Below are positions 13,540-22,087 of a stretch of DNA of 25,359 nt, one piece after another. The DNA lies in assembly GCA_041663565.1 (NCBI GenBank), contig JBAYMJ010000019.1:1-25359 (forward strand), given 5' to 3'. Within the stretch, counting starts at the first letter, position 1, and every line of letters begins with the position of its first letter. This DNA comes from CAINOH01 sp041663565 (lineage in GTDB: Archaea > Micrarchaeota > Micrarchaeia > Norongarragalinales > CAINOH01). The position numbers and the translations under genes were made by a program. The notes under the pieces are model-generated. The model was given only the letters and a program-made list of their open reading frames with translations. It was not told the origin of the DNA and ran no database searches.

Positions 13540-16500
13540 ATGGTAGAGTCAAAGCCAAGCGAAAAGTCAGTCCCGGCAGTCCCTCAAGGGTTCACTGCAA
13601 AGTACGACCAGAAGGCAATCGAGGCCGAGATTACGGGAATGTGGGAAAAGGAAGGCATCCCCACCAAGATTTCACAGCAACGCGTTGGGAAGAAGACTTT
13701 TTTCCTGCTTGACGGCCCGCCCTACGCCAACGCTTCTGCGCACGTGGGGCACGTGAAGACCACCACCTGCAAGGACATCTGGAGCCGCTTCAAGCTGATG
13801 CAGGGCTACGACTCGCTTTTTTTGCCCGGGTTCGACTGCCACGGACTGCCAACTGAAGTGATGGTGGAAAAGGAACTGGGAATAAAGTCCAAGACCGAAC
13901 TTGAGCAGATTGGAATCGAGAAGTTCGACAGGATGTGCCTGGAAAAGGTCATGAACACGGAGAAGGCGTGGATGGCCTATTACCGCAACCTCGGCGCCTG
14001 GCGCGCGTATTACGAGCCGTATTTCACCTACAAGGACTCCTACATCGAGTCCGGCTGGTGGACTGCAAAGCAGCTCTACGAGAAGGGCCTGATGGTCGAA
14101 GGGGAGAAGCCCATCCACTGGTGCTCGCACTGCGAGACCAGCCTTTCAGGTTACGAAGTCTCTGATTCGTACAAGGAAGTCAGCGACCCGTCCATATTCG
14201 TAAAGTTCCCGGTGAAGGGAAAGGAGAAGGAGTTCCTGCTTGTCTGGACGACTACACCGTGGACGCTTCCTGCAAACGTCGCTGTTGCGGTGAAGGGCGA
14301 CGAGACTTACGTCAAGGTCAGGTATTGCGGCGAGCTGCTCATCCTTGCGAAGCCGCGGATGGACGCGGTGTTCACCGAGCTTTTGCACGCTGATGAAAAG
14401 GAGTACGAGATAGTCGAGGAGTTCGACGGCAGCACGCTCGAAGGACTTGAATACGTACCCCTTTTGGACACTCCGAGCCAGCAGAAGCTTGCCGGGAAGA
14501 ACGCGCACAAAGTCATCCTCTCCGTCAAGGTGATGATGAACAAGAAGTACAAGAAGAAGATGGCCAAGGAGGACACGCGCACAGAGGAGGAGAAGGCCGC
14601 GGACGAGAAGGCGGCAAAGGACGCCGCAAGCGGCAAGGTTGACGCAGCTGAAGCGCCTTCCAAGCCTGCAGAGGCTGTTGAGGAGTACGAGGACTTCGTC
14701 ACGATGGGTGACGGCACCGGCCTCGTGCACTGCGCGCCTGGTTGCGGCCAGAGCGACTACTTCATGGGAAAGCACTACAATTTGCCCGCAATCTCGCCTG
14801 TTGACGTGCACGGAAAGTTCACTGCTGACGGCGGGATTTGGGCCGGAGTTTACGTCAAGAAGGCCGACGAGCAGATAATGAAGCACATCGAAGAGAAGGG
14901 CCTGATGCTCAATTCGGACTACAAGACGCACCGAACGACCCTGTGCTGGAGGTGCAAGACCCCGCTCATATTCAGGCTTTCCCGGCAGTGGTACCTCAAG
15001 GTTGACCCGCTCAAGGAAAAGATGCTTGCGCAAAACGACAACGTCACCTGGTACCCGGCGTTCGGACAGGTCAAGTTCGCAAACTGGCTGTCAGACCGCG
15101 AGGACTGGTGCATATCCCAGCAAAGATACTGGGGAATCCCGATGCCCATCTGGGAATGCAGGAATTGCGGCGCAAAGGAAGTCATAGGCTCGCGCGACGA
15201 GCTTATGCAGAAGGCCACGAAGAAGCCTGACGACCTTTCGGACCTGCACAGGCACACCGTTGACCCGATCAGGCTCAAGTGCAAGTGCGGGGGCGAGATG
15301 GAGCGCGTCCAGGACATATTCAACGTCTGGTTCGACTCGGGGATTGCGCCGTGGGCATCCCTGGGCTACCCGTTTGCGAACAAGGAGCTCTTCGAGAAAG
15401 TGTTCCCGGTTGACTTGGTTGTGGAGTCCCAGGACCAAATCAGGGGCTGGTTCGACTCATTGATGTTCGCAAGCACAGGCGTGTTCGGCAAAGCCCCGTA
15501 CAAGCAGGTGGGCCTGATGGGCTGGGTGCTTGACGAGAAGGGCGAAAAGATGAGCAAGAGCCTCGGCAACGTGGTCTCTGCAACCGACGCCATCGCCAAG
15601 CTTGGCGCAGATGCTTTGCGCTTCTATTACTGCTGGGAAGTCCCGCCGTGGGAAGTGCAGAAGTTCTCCTTCAAGAGCGCGGGGGAGATACAGCGGTTCC
15701 TGTCGATACTCTACAACTCGTACGTGTTCTTTGAGACCTACCTGCCACAGGGATTCAAGCCGGACGAGATGACGCAGGAATACTACAAGCAGCTTCCGGC
15801 AGAGGACAGGTTCATAGTGTCCGCTGTGAACAACCTTGCGGAAAAGGCCACCAAGCACTTGGAGGCCTTCGAGTTCCAGCACGCAGGACGCGAGCTACTA
15901 GAGTTCACGGTGAACGCCTACTCGCGCTGGTACGTCAAGCTAATCCGCGACAGGTGCTCGGGCGCTGACGAGAAGTCCAAGAAGCAGGCTTTCTCAACAG
16001 TGTACTACGTGCTGATGAAGCTGACCAAGCTCCTTGCGCCGCTCACGCCATTCATCTCCGAGAAGCTCTACCAGAACCTCAGGAGGTTCGACGCGAAGGA
16101 GAAACAGGAAAGCGTGCACTTTGCGCAATACCCGGTAAAGGACGCGAAGCTGGTTGACGCCTTGCTTGAGGAGCGGATGCTCTTTGCGATGCAGCTCACC
16201 GAGACCGCGAACAGCGTGCGCCAAGAGGCAAAGATTAAGCTCAGGTGGCCGGTTGCGAGGATCGCGGTTTCCGGGGACGAGAAGGCAAAGGATGCAGTAG
16301 GCGCCCTTGGCACCATCATCGCATCTTCGACCAACGCGATGACGGTCTCGTTTGCGCAGGAAAAGCCTGCAGGAAACAAGTGGCTTTGCCGCGAGTTCGC
16401 AAAGGGAGCGACGCTCTACCTTGACTCCGAGATGACGCCCGGCCTTGCGATGGTTTCCGCAACCCGCGAGCTCACGCGCGCAATCCAGGCGGCAAGGAAG

Positions 16501-16713
16501 GCCGAAGGCTACGTGGTAGTCGAGCGCATCGCGCTTGAACTGCACTGCTCGGACCACGGCTTCCAGAAGCACATCGAGGAGCACGAAAAGGAAATCTCCG
16601 CGGAAGTAGGCGCCAAGTCAATCTCGTTTGGCAGGGTCGAGAAGGCACAGGCAGAGGCCGACCTTTCCGAGCTTGCGCTTGGCACGGTGAAGGCGAGCTT
16701 TTCGAAGGCTTGA
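13540..16713 (+). CDS. ileS: Isoleucyl-tRNA synthetase
   Basis: A 1057-residue class I synthetase that charges tRNA-Ile. The HIGH-like motif is HVGH at 68-71, after DGPPYANASA, and KMSKS is at 670-674 in DEKGEKMSKSLGN. The editing domain has WTTTPWTLPANVAVAV and GTGLVHCAPGCGQSDY with its conserved Asp. Zinc-type cysteine pairs occur as CWRC, CRNCG and CKCGG. An unusual charged insert of about 55 residues (about 331-384, Lys/Ala/Glu-rich) sits inside the editing domain. The anticodon-binding and C-terminal regions are present. The ATG at 13540 is chosen because AGGTG lies about 6 bases upstream; a GTG at 13531 overlaps that site. A TTTTACAA box near 13473 may be its promoter. Confidence 0.96.
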   Translation: MVESKPSEKSVPAVPQGFTAKYDQKAIEAEITGMWEKEGIPTKISQQRVGKKTFFLLDGPPYANASAHVGHVKTTTCKDIWSRFKLMQGYDSLFLPGFDCHGLPTEVMVEKELGIKSKTELEQIGIEKFDRMCLEKVMNTEKAWMAYYRNLGAWRAYYEPYFTYKDSYIESGWWTAKQLYEKGLMVEGEKPIHWCSHCETSLSGYEVSDSYKEVSDPSIFVKFPVKGKEKEFLLVWTTTPWTLPANVAVAVKGDETYVKVRYCGELLILAKPRMDAVFTELLHADEKEYEIVEEFDGSTLEGLEYVPLLDTPSQQKLAGKNAHKVILSVKVMMNKKYKKKMAKEDTRTEEEKAADEKAAKDAASGKVDAAEAPSKPAEAVEEYEDFVTMGDGTGLVHCAPGCGQSDYFMGKHYNLPAISPVDVHGKFTADGGIWAGVYVKKADEQIMKHIEEKGLMLNSDYKTHRTTLCWRCKTPLIFRLSRQWYLKVDPLKEKMLAQNDNVTWYPAFGQVKFANWLSDREDWCISQQRYWGIPMPIWECRNCGAKEVIGSRDELMQKATKKPDDLSDLHRHTVDPIRLKCKCGGEMERVQDIFNVWFDSGIAPWASLGYPFANKELFEKVFPVDLVVESQDQIRGWFDSLMFASTGVFGKAPYKQVGLMGWVLDEKGEKMSKSLGNVVSATDAIAKLGADALRFYYCWEVPPWEVQKFSFKSAGEIQRFLSILYNSYVFFETYLPQGFKPDEMTQEYYKQLPAEDRFIVSAVNNLAEKATKHLEAFEFQHAGRELLEFTVNAYSRWYVKLIRDRCSGADEKSKKQAFSTVYYVLMKLTKLLAPLTPFISEKLYQNLRRFDAKEKQESVHFAQYPVKDAKLVDALLEERMLFAMQLTETANSVRQEAKIKLRWPVARIAVSGDEKAKDAVGALGTIIASSTNAMTVSFAQEKPAGNKWLCREFAKGATLYLDSEMTPGLAMVSATRELTRAIQAARKAEGYVVVERIALELHCSDHGFQKHIEEHEKEISAEVGAKSISFGRVEKAQAEADLSELALGTVKASFSKA

Positions 16714-16738
16714 GCAAGGACGCTATAGTGGTGGAATG

Positions 16739-17281
16739 ATGGTAAAGGTATCGCCCAAGGCCGAAGGAATCACCGAAAGCGTGCAGAACCAGATACAGCG
16801 GATGCACGAGCAGGGCCTGCACCCGGTTGAGATATCCAAGTCGCTCAAGCAGCAGCACCCCGCGCTTTCGGATATTGACGAAAGGGCCGTACGGCGGTAC
16901 ATAGACTTCACCGGCGACTCGAAGAAGTTTGAAAAGTTCGGGACCGGCCTTGCGGTCAAGGTGACGCCCACGCCGAAACTGCTTGGGCTGATGGAAAAGC
17001 GCAGGGACACCCACGGCCCGAGCGGGATTGCGTTCGAGCTGGGGATACCCAAGGAGCTGGCCAAGTCGTTTTTGGACGGCACCCTGGACAGGCAGAAAAT
17101 CGAGGAGAACAAGCTCCCGCTCGTCATACGCAGGAAGGTCGGCCAGCTCAACCTCATCATCGAACACGGCAGAAAAATCCCTGAAAGGACCCCGGAGATG
17201 GAGAAGTTCATCGCGAACCTGGAAAATGAGCGACAGAAACTCCTCGACCAGGCTGGCCAGGCGAAAAAAAATGGAAAATAG
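16739..17281 (+). CDS. Hypothetical protein with possible helix-turn-helix segments
   Basis: A 180-residue protein with no recognised family. Residues about 10-55 look like a helix-turn-helix: QNQIQRMHEQGLHPVEISKS, then a gap, then DERAVRRYIDF. A second possible one is GIAFELGIPKELAKSFLDG near the middle. The C-terminus is a charged helix ending in AKKNGK. Of two adjacent ATGs, 16739 is better spaced (4 bases) from GGTGGA; 16736 gives one more Met. It lies 25 bases after ileS, and its end overlaps the MGMT start by 11 bases. It is probably cotranscribed with MGMT, which suggests but does not show a link to DNA. Confidence 0.6.
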   Translation: MVKVSPKAEGITESVQNQIQRMHEQGLHPVEISKSLKQQHPALSDIDERAVRRYIDFTGDSKKFEKFGTGLAVKVTPTPKLLGLMEKRRDTHGPSGIAFELGIPKELAKSFLDGTLDRQKIEENKLPLVIRRKVGQLNLIIEHGRKIPERTPEMEKFIANLENERQKLLDQAGQAKKNGK

Positions 17282-17576
17282 CGCCACGTTTTCGCAGAAA
17301 GTCTACGCCGCAGCCTGCAGGATTCCAAAGGGAAAGGTCTCCACTTACGCCGCAGTCGCAAGGGCAATAGGAAAACCCGGCGCGGCAAGGGCCGTTGGCA
17401 ACGCGCTGAGAAACAACCCGCATCCCATCGTAGTCCCCTGCCACAGGGTGGTGCGCTCGGACGGGAGAGTGGGCGGGTATGGCGGCAGGCAGGATTCAAA
17501 AGAAAAAATAAAAATCCTGAAAAAAGAAGGAGTAAAAATAAAGAAAGGAAAAGTGGAGAAAAAATATTTCCACTAA
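17271..17576 (+). CDS. Single-domain O6-alkylguanine-DNA alkyltransferase (MGMT/Ogt family)
   Basis: A 101-residue protein consisting only of the DNA-binding catalytic domain. It contains GKVSTYAAVARAIGKPGAAR, then AVGNALRNNP and the active-site VPCHRVV with alkyl acceptor C57, then GRVGGYGG. With the cysteine present it can be an acceptor protein, unlike ATL proteins where it is replaced. The N-terminal domain of Ogt/Ada proteins is absent. The ATG at 17271 lies within the end of the upstream gene. No upstream in-frame part matches the family, although the frame stays open. The C-terminus is Lys-rich. The protein repairs O6-alkylguanine by self-alkylation. Confidence 0.88.
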   Translation: MENSATFSQKVYAAACRIPKGKVSTYAAVARAIGKPGAARAVGNALRNNPHPIVVPCHRVVRSDGRVGGYGGRQDSKEKIKILKKEGVKIKKGKVEKKYFH

Positions 17577-17586
17577 CTACAACGGA

Positions 17587-19035
17587 TTATTTCCCAGTAT
17601 TGTCAAGCAGGTACTGCGTGCAAAGACGCACCCCTGCGCCGGTCGGGCCCCACGCGTAGTAGTTCCTCACTGCAAGGGTGGTCTGGTAGGCCGTCCCCGC
17701 TATGTCAAGGTGAGCCCACGGCCACTTTCCGATGAAGTTCTTGAGAAAGAACGCGGCGGTAATCGTGCTTCCCTCGCCGCCCGGCTCGGCTATGTTCCGT
17801 ATGTCTGCCTGCTTTCCCGCAATCATCTGCTCGAACTCCGGGAACATTGGAAGCCTCCAGACGCGCTCGCCGGTCTTGAAGCTGGCCTTCTCGATGTCAG
17901 CGGCAAGCTTGTCATCCGTCGCCATCAAGCCCGATGCGACCGAGCCGAGCGCAATCACGCAAGCGCCGGTGAGGGTGGCAAGGTCGATTACGGACTTTGC
18001 ACCGGGGTACTTTTCACGGGCGTATGAAAGCGCATCCGAAAGCACCAGCCTGCCTTCGGCGTCGGTGTTGAAAACCTCTATCGACTTTCCACCCGAGCGT
18101 ATGATGTCACCGGGCCGGGCCGAGGTGCCTGAGGGCATGTTCTCGGCAAGCGCAATAATCCCGACCACGCGGGCGTTCACCTTCAGCTCTGACGCGGCCT
18201 TGAGAATACCCAGTACCGCGCACGCGCCGGACTTGTCCCACTTCATAAGCTCCATGCCGCGGCTGGGCTTGATTGATATTCCGCCGGAGTCGAAGGTGAT
18301 GCCCTTTCCCACGAACACGAACGGGTCCTTTGCCGAAGACTTTGCCGCAGGCGCATACTCCATGACCACAAGCCTGCCGGGGGTCTTGGAGCCGCCGCCC
18401 ACGCACCCGATGCCGTGCAGCCCCATCTTGGAAAGCTCGGCTACGTTGATGACCTTGCACGAGAAGCCGGCCTTCTTGGAAAGCTCGATTGCCTTTTGGG
18501 CCATGAACTCGGGGTTGGCGACGTTTCCCGGCTCGTTGTTGAGGTCGCGGGCGTAATTGGAGGCGGATGCCATTATTTTTCCCAGCTTGAGCCCGTCCTC
18601 TGCCCGCTGGCTGGGCTTTGAAAACTTCAAAAACGCGGTCTTTCCTTCCGAGGAGGGCGTGTCATCCTTCTTTTCCTTGAACTTGGAAAAATCGTAGGAC
18701 GCCAAAAGCGCGCCCTCCGCAAAGTTGCGGGCAACGACGGAATCGTCCGCCTTTTCAAAAGCGGGAAACTTGACGATGAAATTCCTTGCAGAGGTCTTTT
18801 TTGACGCCGCTACTAGAGTTGCTGCGGCCTGCCTGATTTTTTCGTCCTCGAACTCGGCCCTCTTTCCCAGCCCGATGAGGATTGCCACCTTGTCCTTCCG
18901 CAGGATGGCCGACTCGCCGGCTTTTCCAGTAAAGTCCTCCTTGGAGAACTGGATGCCGTCGACCTTCTCACCCTCAAACGCCAAGGTCGCCTCGGCCTCG
19001 GCCTTGGAACCGTCCTTATAGATGCTGATTTCCAT
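17587..19035 (-). CDS. pepA: Leucyl aminopeptidase, M17 family
   Basis: A 482-residue cytosolic metallo-aminopeptidase that removes N-terminal residues from peptides. The C-terminal catalytic domain has GKGITFDSGGISIKPS, supplying the metal-binding Lys and Asp, then MKWDKSGACAVLG with another metal Asp. The signature NTDAEGRLVLSDAL gives further Asp and Glu ligands. The N-terminal domain, about 1-170, is divergent as usual in M17. The residue after the metal Asp is Lys rather than the Met of E. coli PepA, a subfamily difference I would not call damaging. The ATG at 19035 has GGTGGT a few bases upstream. The gene is convergent with MGMT and follows the membrane-protein gene by 43 bases. Confidence 0.95.
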   Translation of the reverse strand: MEISIYKDGSKAEAEATLAFEGEKVDGIQFSKEDFTGKAGESAILRKDKVAILIGLGKRAEFEDEKIRQAAATLVAASKKTSARNFIVKFPAFEKADDSVVARNFAEGALLASYDFSKFKEKKDDTPSSEGKTAFLKFSKPSQRAEDGLKLGKIMASASNYARDLNNEPGNVANPEFMAQKAIELSKKAGFSCKVINVAELSKMGLHGIGCVGGGSKTPGRLVVMEYAPAAKSSAKDPFVFVGKGITFDSGGISIKPSRGMELMKWDKSGACAVLGILKAASELKVNARVVGIIALAENMPSGTSARPGDIIRSGGKSIEVFNTDAEGRLVLSDALSYAREKYPGAKSVIDLATLTGACVIALGSVASGLMATDDKLAADIEKASFKTGERVWRLPMFPEFEQMIAGKQADIRNIAEPGGEGSTITAAFFLKNFIGKWPWAHLDIAGTAYQTTLAVRNYYAWGPTGAGVRLCTQYLLDNTGK

Positions 19036-19078
19036 TGGTGACCACCGTAAGAGAAATTAAACAAAAGGGGTTAGCCGG

Positions 19079-19753
19079 TCAGTCTTTTTCTTCCAATCGG
19101 TCGTAGCCAGCAAGCCAGAAGCAGAACAGGAGCGCCACGGAATACCCGAGCGCGAGCTGACCGAATTCGGGCGTGGTCGGCAGGCCCTGGGCCGAGTAGT
19201 ACGTCCACCGGCTGAGGGCAGTGCCGGAAACCTCTATCAAAAGGCCCATCAGGGAGCCGAAGGCAAAGAACGCGCCGGGCACGCGGCTCGTGGTCTTGGA
19301 GAAGAGCGCAACGCCAACTGCGGCGAAGAGCATCGAGACGTGCCAGAAGTTGAAATAGACGGCTACGGCAAGGAGCGCGAGCGCGTTCACCGCATACGCC
19401 ACCCAGTCGGGGACCTTTCGGAAAACCGGAATCAGGGACACTATGTACCAGCCCAGCACCGACCAGCCCATCGCCACCCACAGGGGCGTCATGTTGTAGC
19501 CGGTATAGGAATAGAAGCCGGTTCCCACGTTTGCGGTCTCGAACACGAACGCGAACGCGGAGAGCATCACCATCAGCCTGCGGCCGCGCACGTCGGCCTT
19601 CCACAGGAAGACGCAGGCAAAGACCGCGCCGATGAACAGGTTCGTGGCCTCGTGGCCGAAGGGAAGGACGAGGATGAAAGTCGCGGGTATGAGCAGGAGA
19701 GGGAGGAAGACCCTGATTAGGTCGGACGTTAAGCTTGGTTCCTTCACAGACAA
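19079..19753 (-). CDS. Polytopic membrane protein of unknown function
   Basis: A 224-residue protein with about seven or eight hydrophobic segments: about 12-33, 35-53, 60-76, 89-110, 116-150 (probably two), 158-179 and 196-217. The loop between segments 3 and 4 holds the most characteristic sequence, FETANVGTGFYSYTGYNMTP followed by LWVAMGW. A glutamate and Gly/Tyr motif of this kind reminds me of DUF422/CruF-type carotenoid-related membrane proteins, but the match is from memory and weak. The start is uncertain: TTG at 19753 is used, with GTG at 19747 possible. The gene lies between the geranylgeranyl reductase and aminopeptidase genes on the same strand. Confidence 0.65.
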   Translation of the reverse strand: MSVKEPSLTSDLIRVFLPLLLIPATFILVLPFGHEATNLFIGAVFACVFLWKADVRGRRLMVMLSAFAFVFETANVGTGFYSYTGYNMTPLWVAMGWSVLGWYIVSLIPVFRKVPDWVAYAVNALALLAVAVYFNFWHVSMLFAAVGVALFSKTTSRVPGAFFAFGSLMGLLIEVSGTALSRWTYYSAQGLPTTPEFGQLALGYSVALLFCFWLAGYDRLEEKD

Positions 19754-19788
19754 GACAATCCACTCACAGACGATGGTTGAAGATAACT

Positions 19789-19840
19789 AAAAAAAAATTG
19801 AAAAAAGAAAATGAAAAAACAAACGAAAAACGCCCTCAGC
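19789..19840 (-). terminator. T-rich terminator after the geranylgeranyl reductase gene
   Basis: On the minus strand the stretch after the GGR stop contains several runs of T: five, then six, six, and eight or more. Runs of T without a stable hairpin are typical archaeal intrinsic terminators. It separates GGR from the membrane-protein gene 92 bases downstream, whose TATA box may lie in the same AT-rich DNA. Confidence 0.6.
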
Positions 19841-19844
19841 CCCT

Positions 19845-21098
19845 TCAGGCAAAAAGCATCTTCAGGTAGAACAGGGGCGACGTGTAGCCCTTCCTTGCCT
19901 CCTCGTTGACGAACGAGCCCGAAATCATCTCGCGGACCTCCGGGCTCCTCGCGGCCTTGCCAATCACGAGGTTCAGCAGGAAGGTGAACTTCCCGTAGCG
20001 CTGCATGTTGTAGCTTATGTCCATCTCGTGGCCTATCTCGGCCCAGAGGCGGTCGTAATACTGCCTGAAGAATTTCTCGGAGAAGTCGTTCGCTGCGAAC
20101 GCCTCCTTGATGACTTCGGATGCGATGTACCCGCTCATCATGGCATTGCCCATGCCTTCGCCCGTGAACGGGTCAACCAGGCTTGCCGCGTCTCCCACGA
20201 GCAAATAGCCGTCGCCATATATCTTCTTGCGCTGGCTCCCAAGCGGGAGGTTCCAGCCCTTGATGGGAGTGACGCGCTTTGCGTCCTTGAAGCGTTCCTT
20301 GAAAAGCGGGTCGTTTGCGATTATGTCCTCCATCAGGGTGGAGAGGTTTATCTTGTGCTTGCGCACGTCGCTCACAAGCATCCCCAGGCCAACGTTTGCC
20401 TTGCCATCGTCCGACGGGAATATCCAGAAGTACCCCGGAAGGACCTTCTTGTTGAAGTGGAGCTCGATGGCGTCGTTGACGTCCTTGACTCCAGTGTAGT
20501 ATGCGCGGACCGCCAGGCACCAGTGCTTGGGGTCGTTCTCGGGGACGCCTACCTTGCGCGCCACGATGCTGTTCGCGCCATCGGCACCGATGACCACCTT
20601 GGCATAATATTCCTGCTGCTTGCCGTCCGCCGACTTTGCAATCACGCCTATTACCGACTTTCCGTCCTCGCCATAGATGAGGTCCATTATCTCGGTGTTC
20701 TCAAGGGTCGTGACGTTTGGCTTGGACTTTGCGTTCTGGAAGTAGATGTTGTCCGAGATCTCGCGCCTGCACACGAAGCCGGCCTCCTTGGTGCCGTCGG
20801 CCTTGGCAGGGACGTCGATGCGCACGTACGCGCCGTTGGGCGAGGAGAAGCCTATTGCGTTGACTATTGCGTTGGGGGTCTTGGAGATTTTCTCGTAGAG
20901 CCCGAGCTTCTTGATTATTGCCATTGACTTGCCGGAGATTGCGTCCCCGCAGGTCTTGTCGCGCGGGAACTTGACCTTCTCTATGAAAAGGACCTTCTTG
21001 CCCGCGTCGGAAAGGAAGGCGGCAGACGACGAGCCGCCGGGTCCGCCACCGCAGACTATGACGTCGAACTCGCTTGTGAAAGCCTTACCCTCAACCAT
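19845..21098 (-). CDS. Geranylgeranyl reductase family flavoprotein (archaeal lipid saturation)
   Basis: A 417-residue FAD enzyme. The N-terminal dinucleotide fold is FDVIVCGGGPGGSSSAAFL, with GxGxxG at about 17-22. It is followed by VLFIEKVKFPRDKTCGDAIS, where the Cys-Gly pair is characteristic of GGR. The second FAD motif is YLLVGDAASLVDPFTGEGMG. Family members hydrogenate the geranylgeranyl chains of archaeal ether lipids to give saturated archaeol. The ATG at 21098 has GAGGGTG upstream at suitable spacing. A longer frame to 21209 adds 37 residues before the fold and is rejected. The gene follows uL16 on the same strand, but a terminator-like stretch separates them, so it likely has its own promoter. 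Confidence 0.92.
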   Translation of the reverse strand: MVEGKAFTSEFDVIVCGGGPGGSSSAAFLSDAGKKVLFIEKVKFPRDKTCGDAISGKSMAIIKKLGLYEKISKTPNAIVNAIGFSSPNGAYVRIDVPAKADGTKEAGFVCRREISDNIYFQNAKSKPNVTTLENTEIMDLIYGEDGKSVIGVIAKSADGKQQEYYAKVVIGADGANSIVARKVGVPENDPKHWCLAVRAYYTGVKDVNDAIELHFNKKVLPGYFWIFPSDDGKANVGLGMLVSDVRKHKINLSTLMEDIIANDPLFKERFKDAKRVTPIKGWNLPLGSQRKKIYGDGYLLVGDAASLVDPFTGEGMGNAMMSGYIASEVIKEAFAANDFSEKFFRQYYDRLWAEIGHEMDISYNMQRYGKFTFLLNLVIGKAARSPEVREMISGSFVNEEARKGYTSPLFYLKMLFA

Positions 21099-21214
21099 TG
21101 CCAATGCACCCTCATTTGAAAGTTTGTAAAGAATTGACTGGAACTTTGCGGTATTACTTTCGAAAAGGCCATTTAACCGCTTTTCGATTCCCCAAAACCA
21201 CTTGACCAAAGAGC

Positions 21215-21280
21215 GGCCGAAAGAAAAAATGAAAAGAAAGGAAACGGGAGGGCGGACAGAGCGTCCGGGACGCCGGAAAA
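21215..21280 (-). terminator. Putative terminator after the uL16 gene
   Basis: The palindrome GCGTCC-G-GGACGC at 21261-21273 is followed on the minus strand by a pyrimidine/T-rich run at about 21218-21243. It lies just after the uL16 stop codon and before the GGR start. Confidence 0.45.
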
Positions 21281-21289
21281 GCGCCCGAA

Positions 21290-22018
21290 CTACTTCTTTC
21301 CAGCCTGCTTCTTGGCATCCGCGCCCGCAGCTGGCTTCGCTTCGCCTTCCGCAGGTGCCGCGCCCGCAGTTGCCGCCGCAGTCGTTGCCGCCGCAGCCGC
21401 TGCCTCCTCGGCCTTCTTCTTCTCCTCTGCGGTCTCCTTCTTCTTGAACACCACTGCCGCGGTCTTGCTCTTCATCATGTTGACCGGATCCTTGGTGATG
21501 TCCGTTATGTCAAGCGTGTACACTCCGGAGAGCTTGCGCATCGCCATGTCGAAGGCCTTCTTCACCGCATAGAGGCCCTTTGCCGCCACGCGTGCTCGGA
21601 ACAGACGCTCGCCTACGTGCACGTGCACGAGGCGGCCCTTGGGCGAGCCGAATGCCTGCTTCATGCCCTTGGAGATACGGTCTGCACCTGCGACTCCGAG
21701 CGCGGTGTGCTCGCGCACCACCACGTGCGGGTACTTGAGAACGGTAAGGTAGTAGTTGGTGGACATCAGCTCCTTTTCGAGGCGCTTGTTCGCCGCCTGC
21801 CTGGCTGCCTCGATTGCATTGTCGCGCAGCGCGAGGTTGCGGCCGCAAATCATGTCAACTTCAAGCTCGTAATACTTGTCCGCACCCATGTGATACTGGC
21901 GTATCTTGGGCCGCGGGGCGCCCTTGATGTAGCTCTTGCGCGGCTTTTTCTGAGAAAGTCTGGTCCAAATCTGCTTTGACTTGAGATTACGAACAGTCCT
22001 TGATGGCCTTACACCCAT
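21290..22018 (-). CDS. rpl10e: Large-subunit ribosomal protein uL16 (archaeal L10e)
   Basis: A 242-residue protein. The conserved part, about 1-180, includes KSYIKGAPRPKIRQYHMG, then ARQAANKRLEKELMS, VVVREHTALGVAGADRISKG and MKQAFGSPKGR. These match archaeal L10e, which packs against 5S and 23S rRNA near the peptidyl-transferase centre. The remaining about 60 residues are a low-complexity tail rich in Ala, Lys, Glu and Thr; typical archaeal L10e is about 165-180 residues. The ATG at 22018 has AAGGTG 7 bases upstream. A TTTATA box at 22081-22086 predicts a leader of about 40 bases. Confidence 0.93.
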   Translation of the reverse strand: MGVRPSRTVRNLKSKQIWTRLSQKKPRKSYIKGAPRPKIRQYHMGADKYYELEVDMICGRNLALRDNAIEAARQAANKRLEKELMSTNYYLTVLKYPHVVVREHTALGVAGADRISKGMKQAFGSPKGRLVHVHVGERLFRARVAAKGLYAVKKAFDMAMRKLSGVYTLDITDITKDPVNMMKSKTAAVVFKKKETAEEKKKAEEAAAAAATTAAATAGAAPAEGEAKPAAGADAKKQAGKK

Positions 22019-22078
22019 AAAAATTCACCTTTGTTGAAACGCCAAAAACGCAAATTTCGCGGTAAGAATACGGTGCCT

Positions 22079-22087
22079 TCTATAAAC
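22079..22087 (-). promoter_or_regulatory. TATA box of the uL16 gene
   Basis: The minus strand reads TGTTTATAG here, about 63 bases before the uL16 ATG. That implies an mRNA start near 22058 and a leader that includes the AAGGTG ribosome binding site. Confidence 0.45.

Noticed and set aside
14146..15033. Long minus-strand frame of 295 residues within ileS
   Set aside because: It is a Leu/Arg/Val-rich shadow of the IleRS frame without ribosome binding site or recognisable motif.
17732..18556. Plus-strand frame of 274 residues opposite the aminopeptidase
   Set aside because: Ser/Pro-rich antisense shadow; the M17 signature on the other strand settles the coding strand.
19071..19763. Alternative minus-strand frame of 230 residues over the membrane protein
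   Set aside because: It is Arg/Pro/His-rich without membrane segments, whereas the adjacent frame gives coherent hydrophobic helices.
20028..20927. Plus-strand frame of 299 residues opposite geranylgeranyl reductase
   Set aside because: Composition (Val/Leu/Asp/Arg) is that expected of the antisense of the reductase, whose own motifs are clear.
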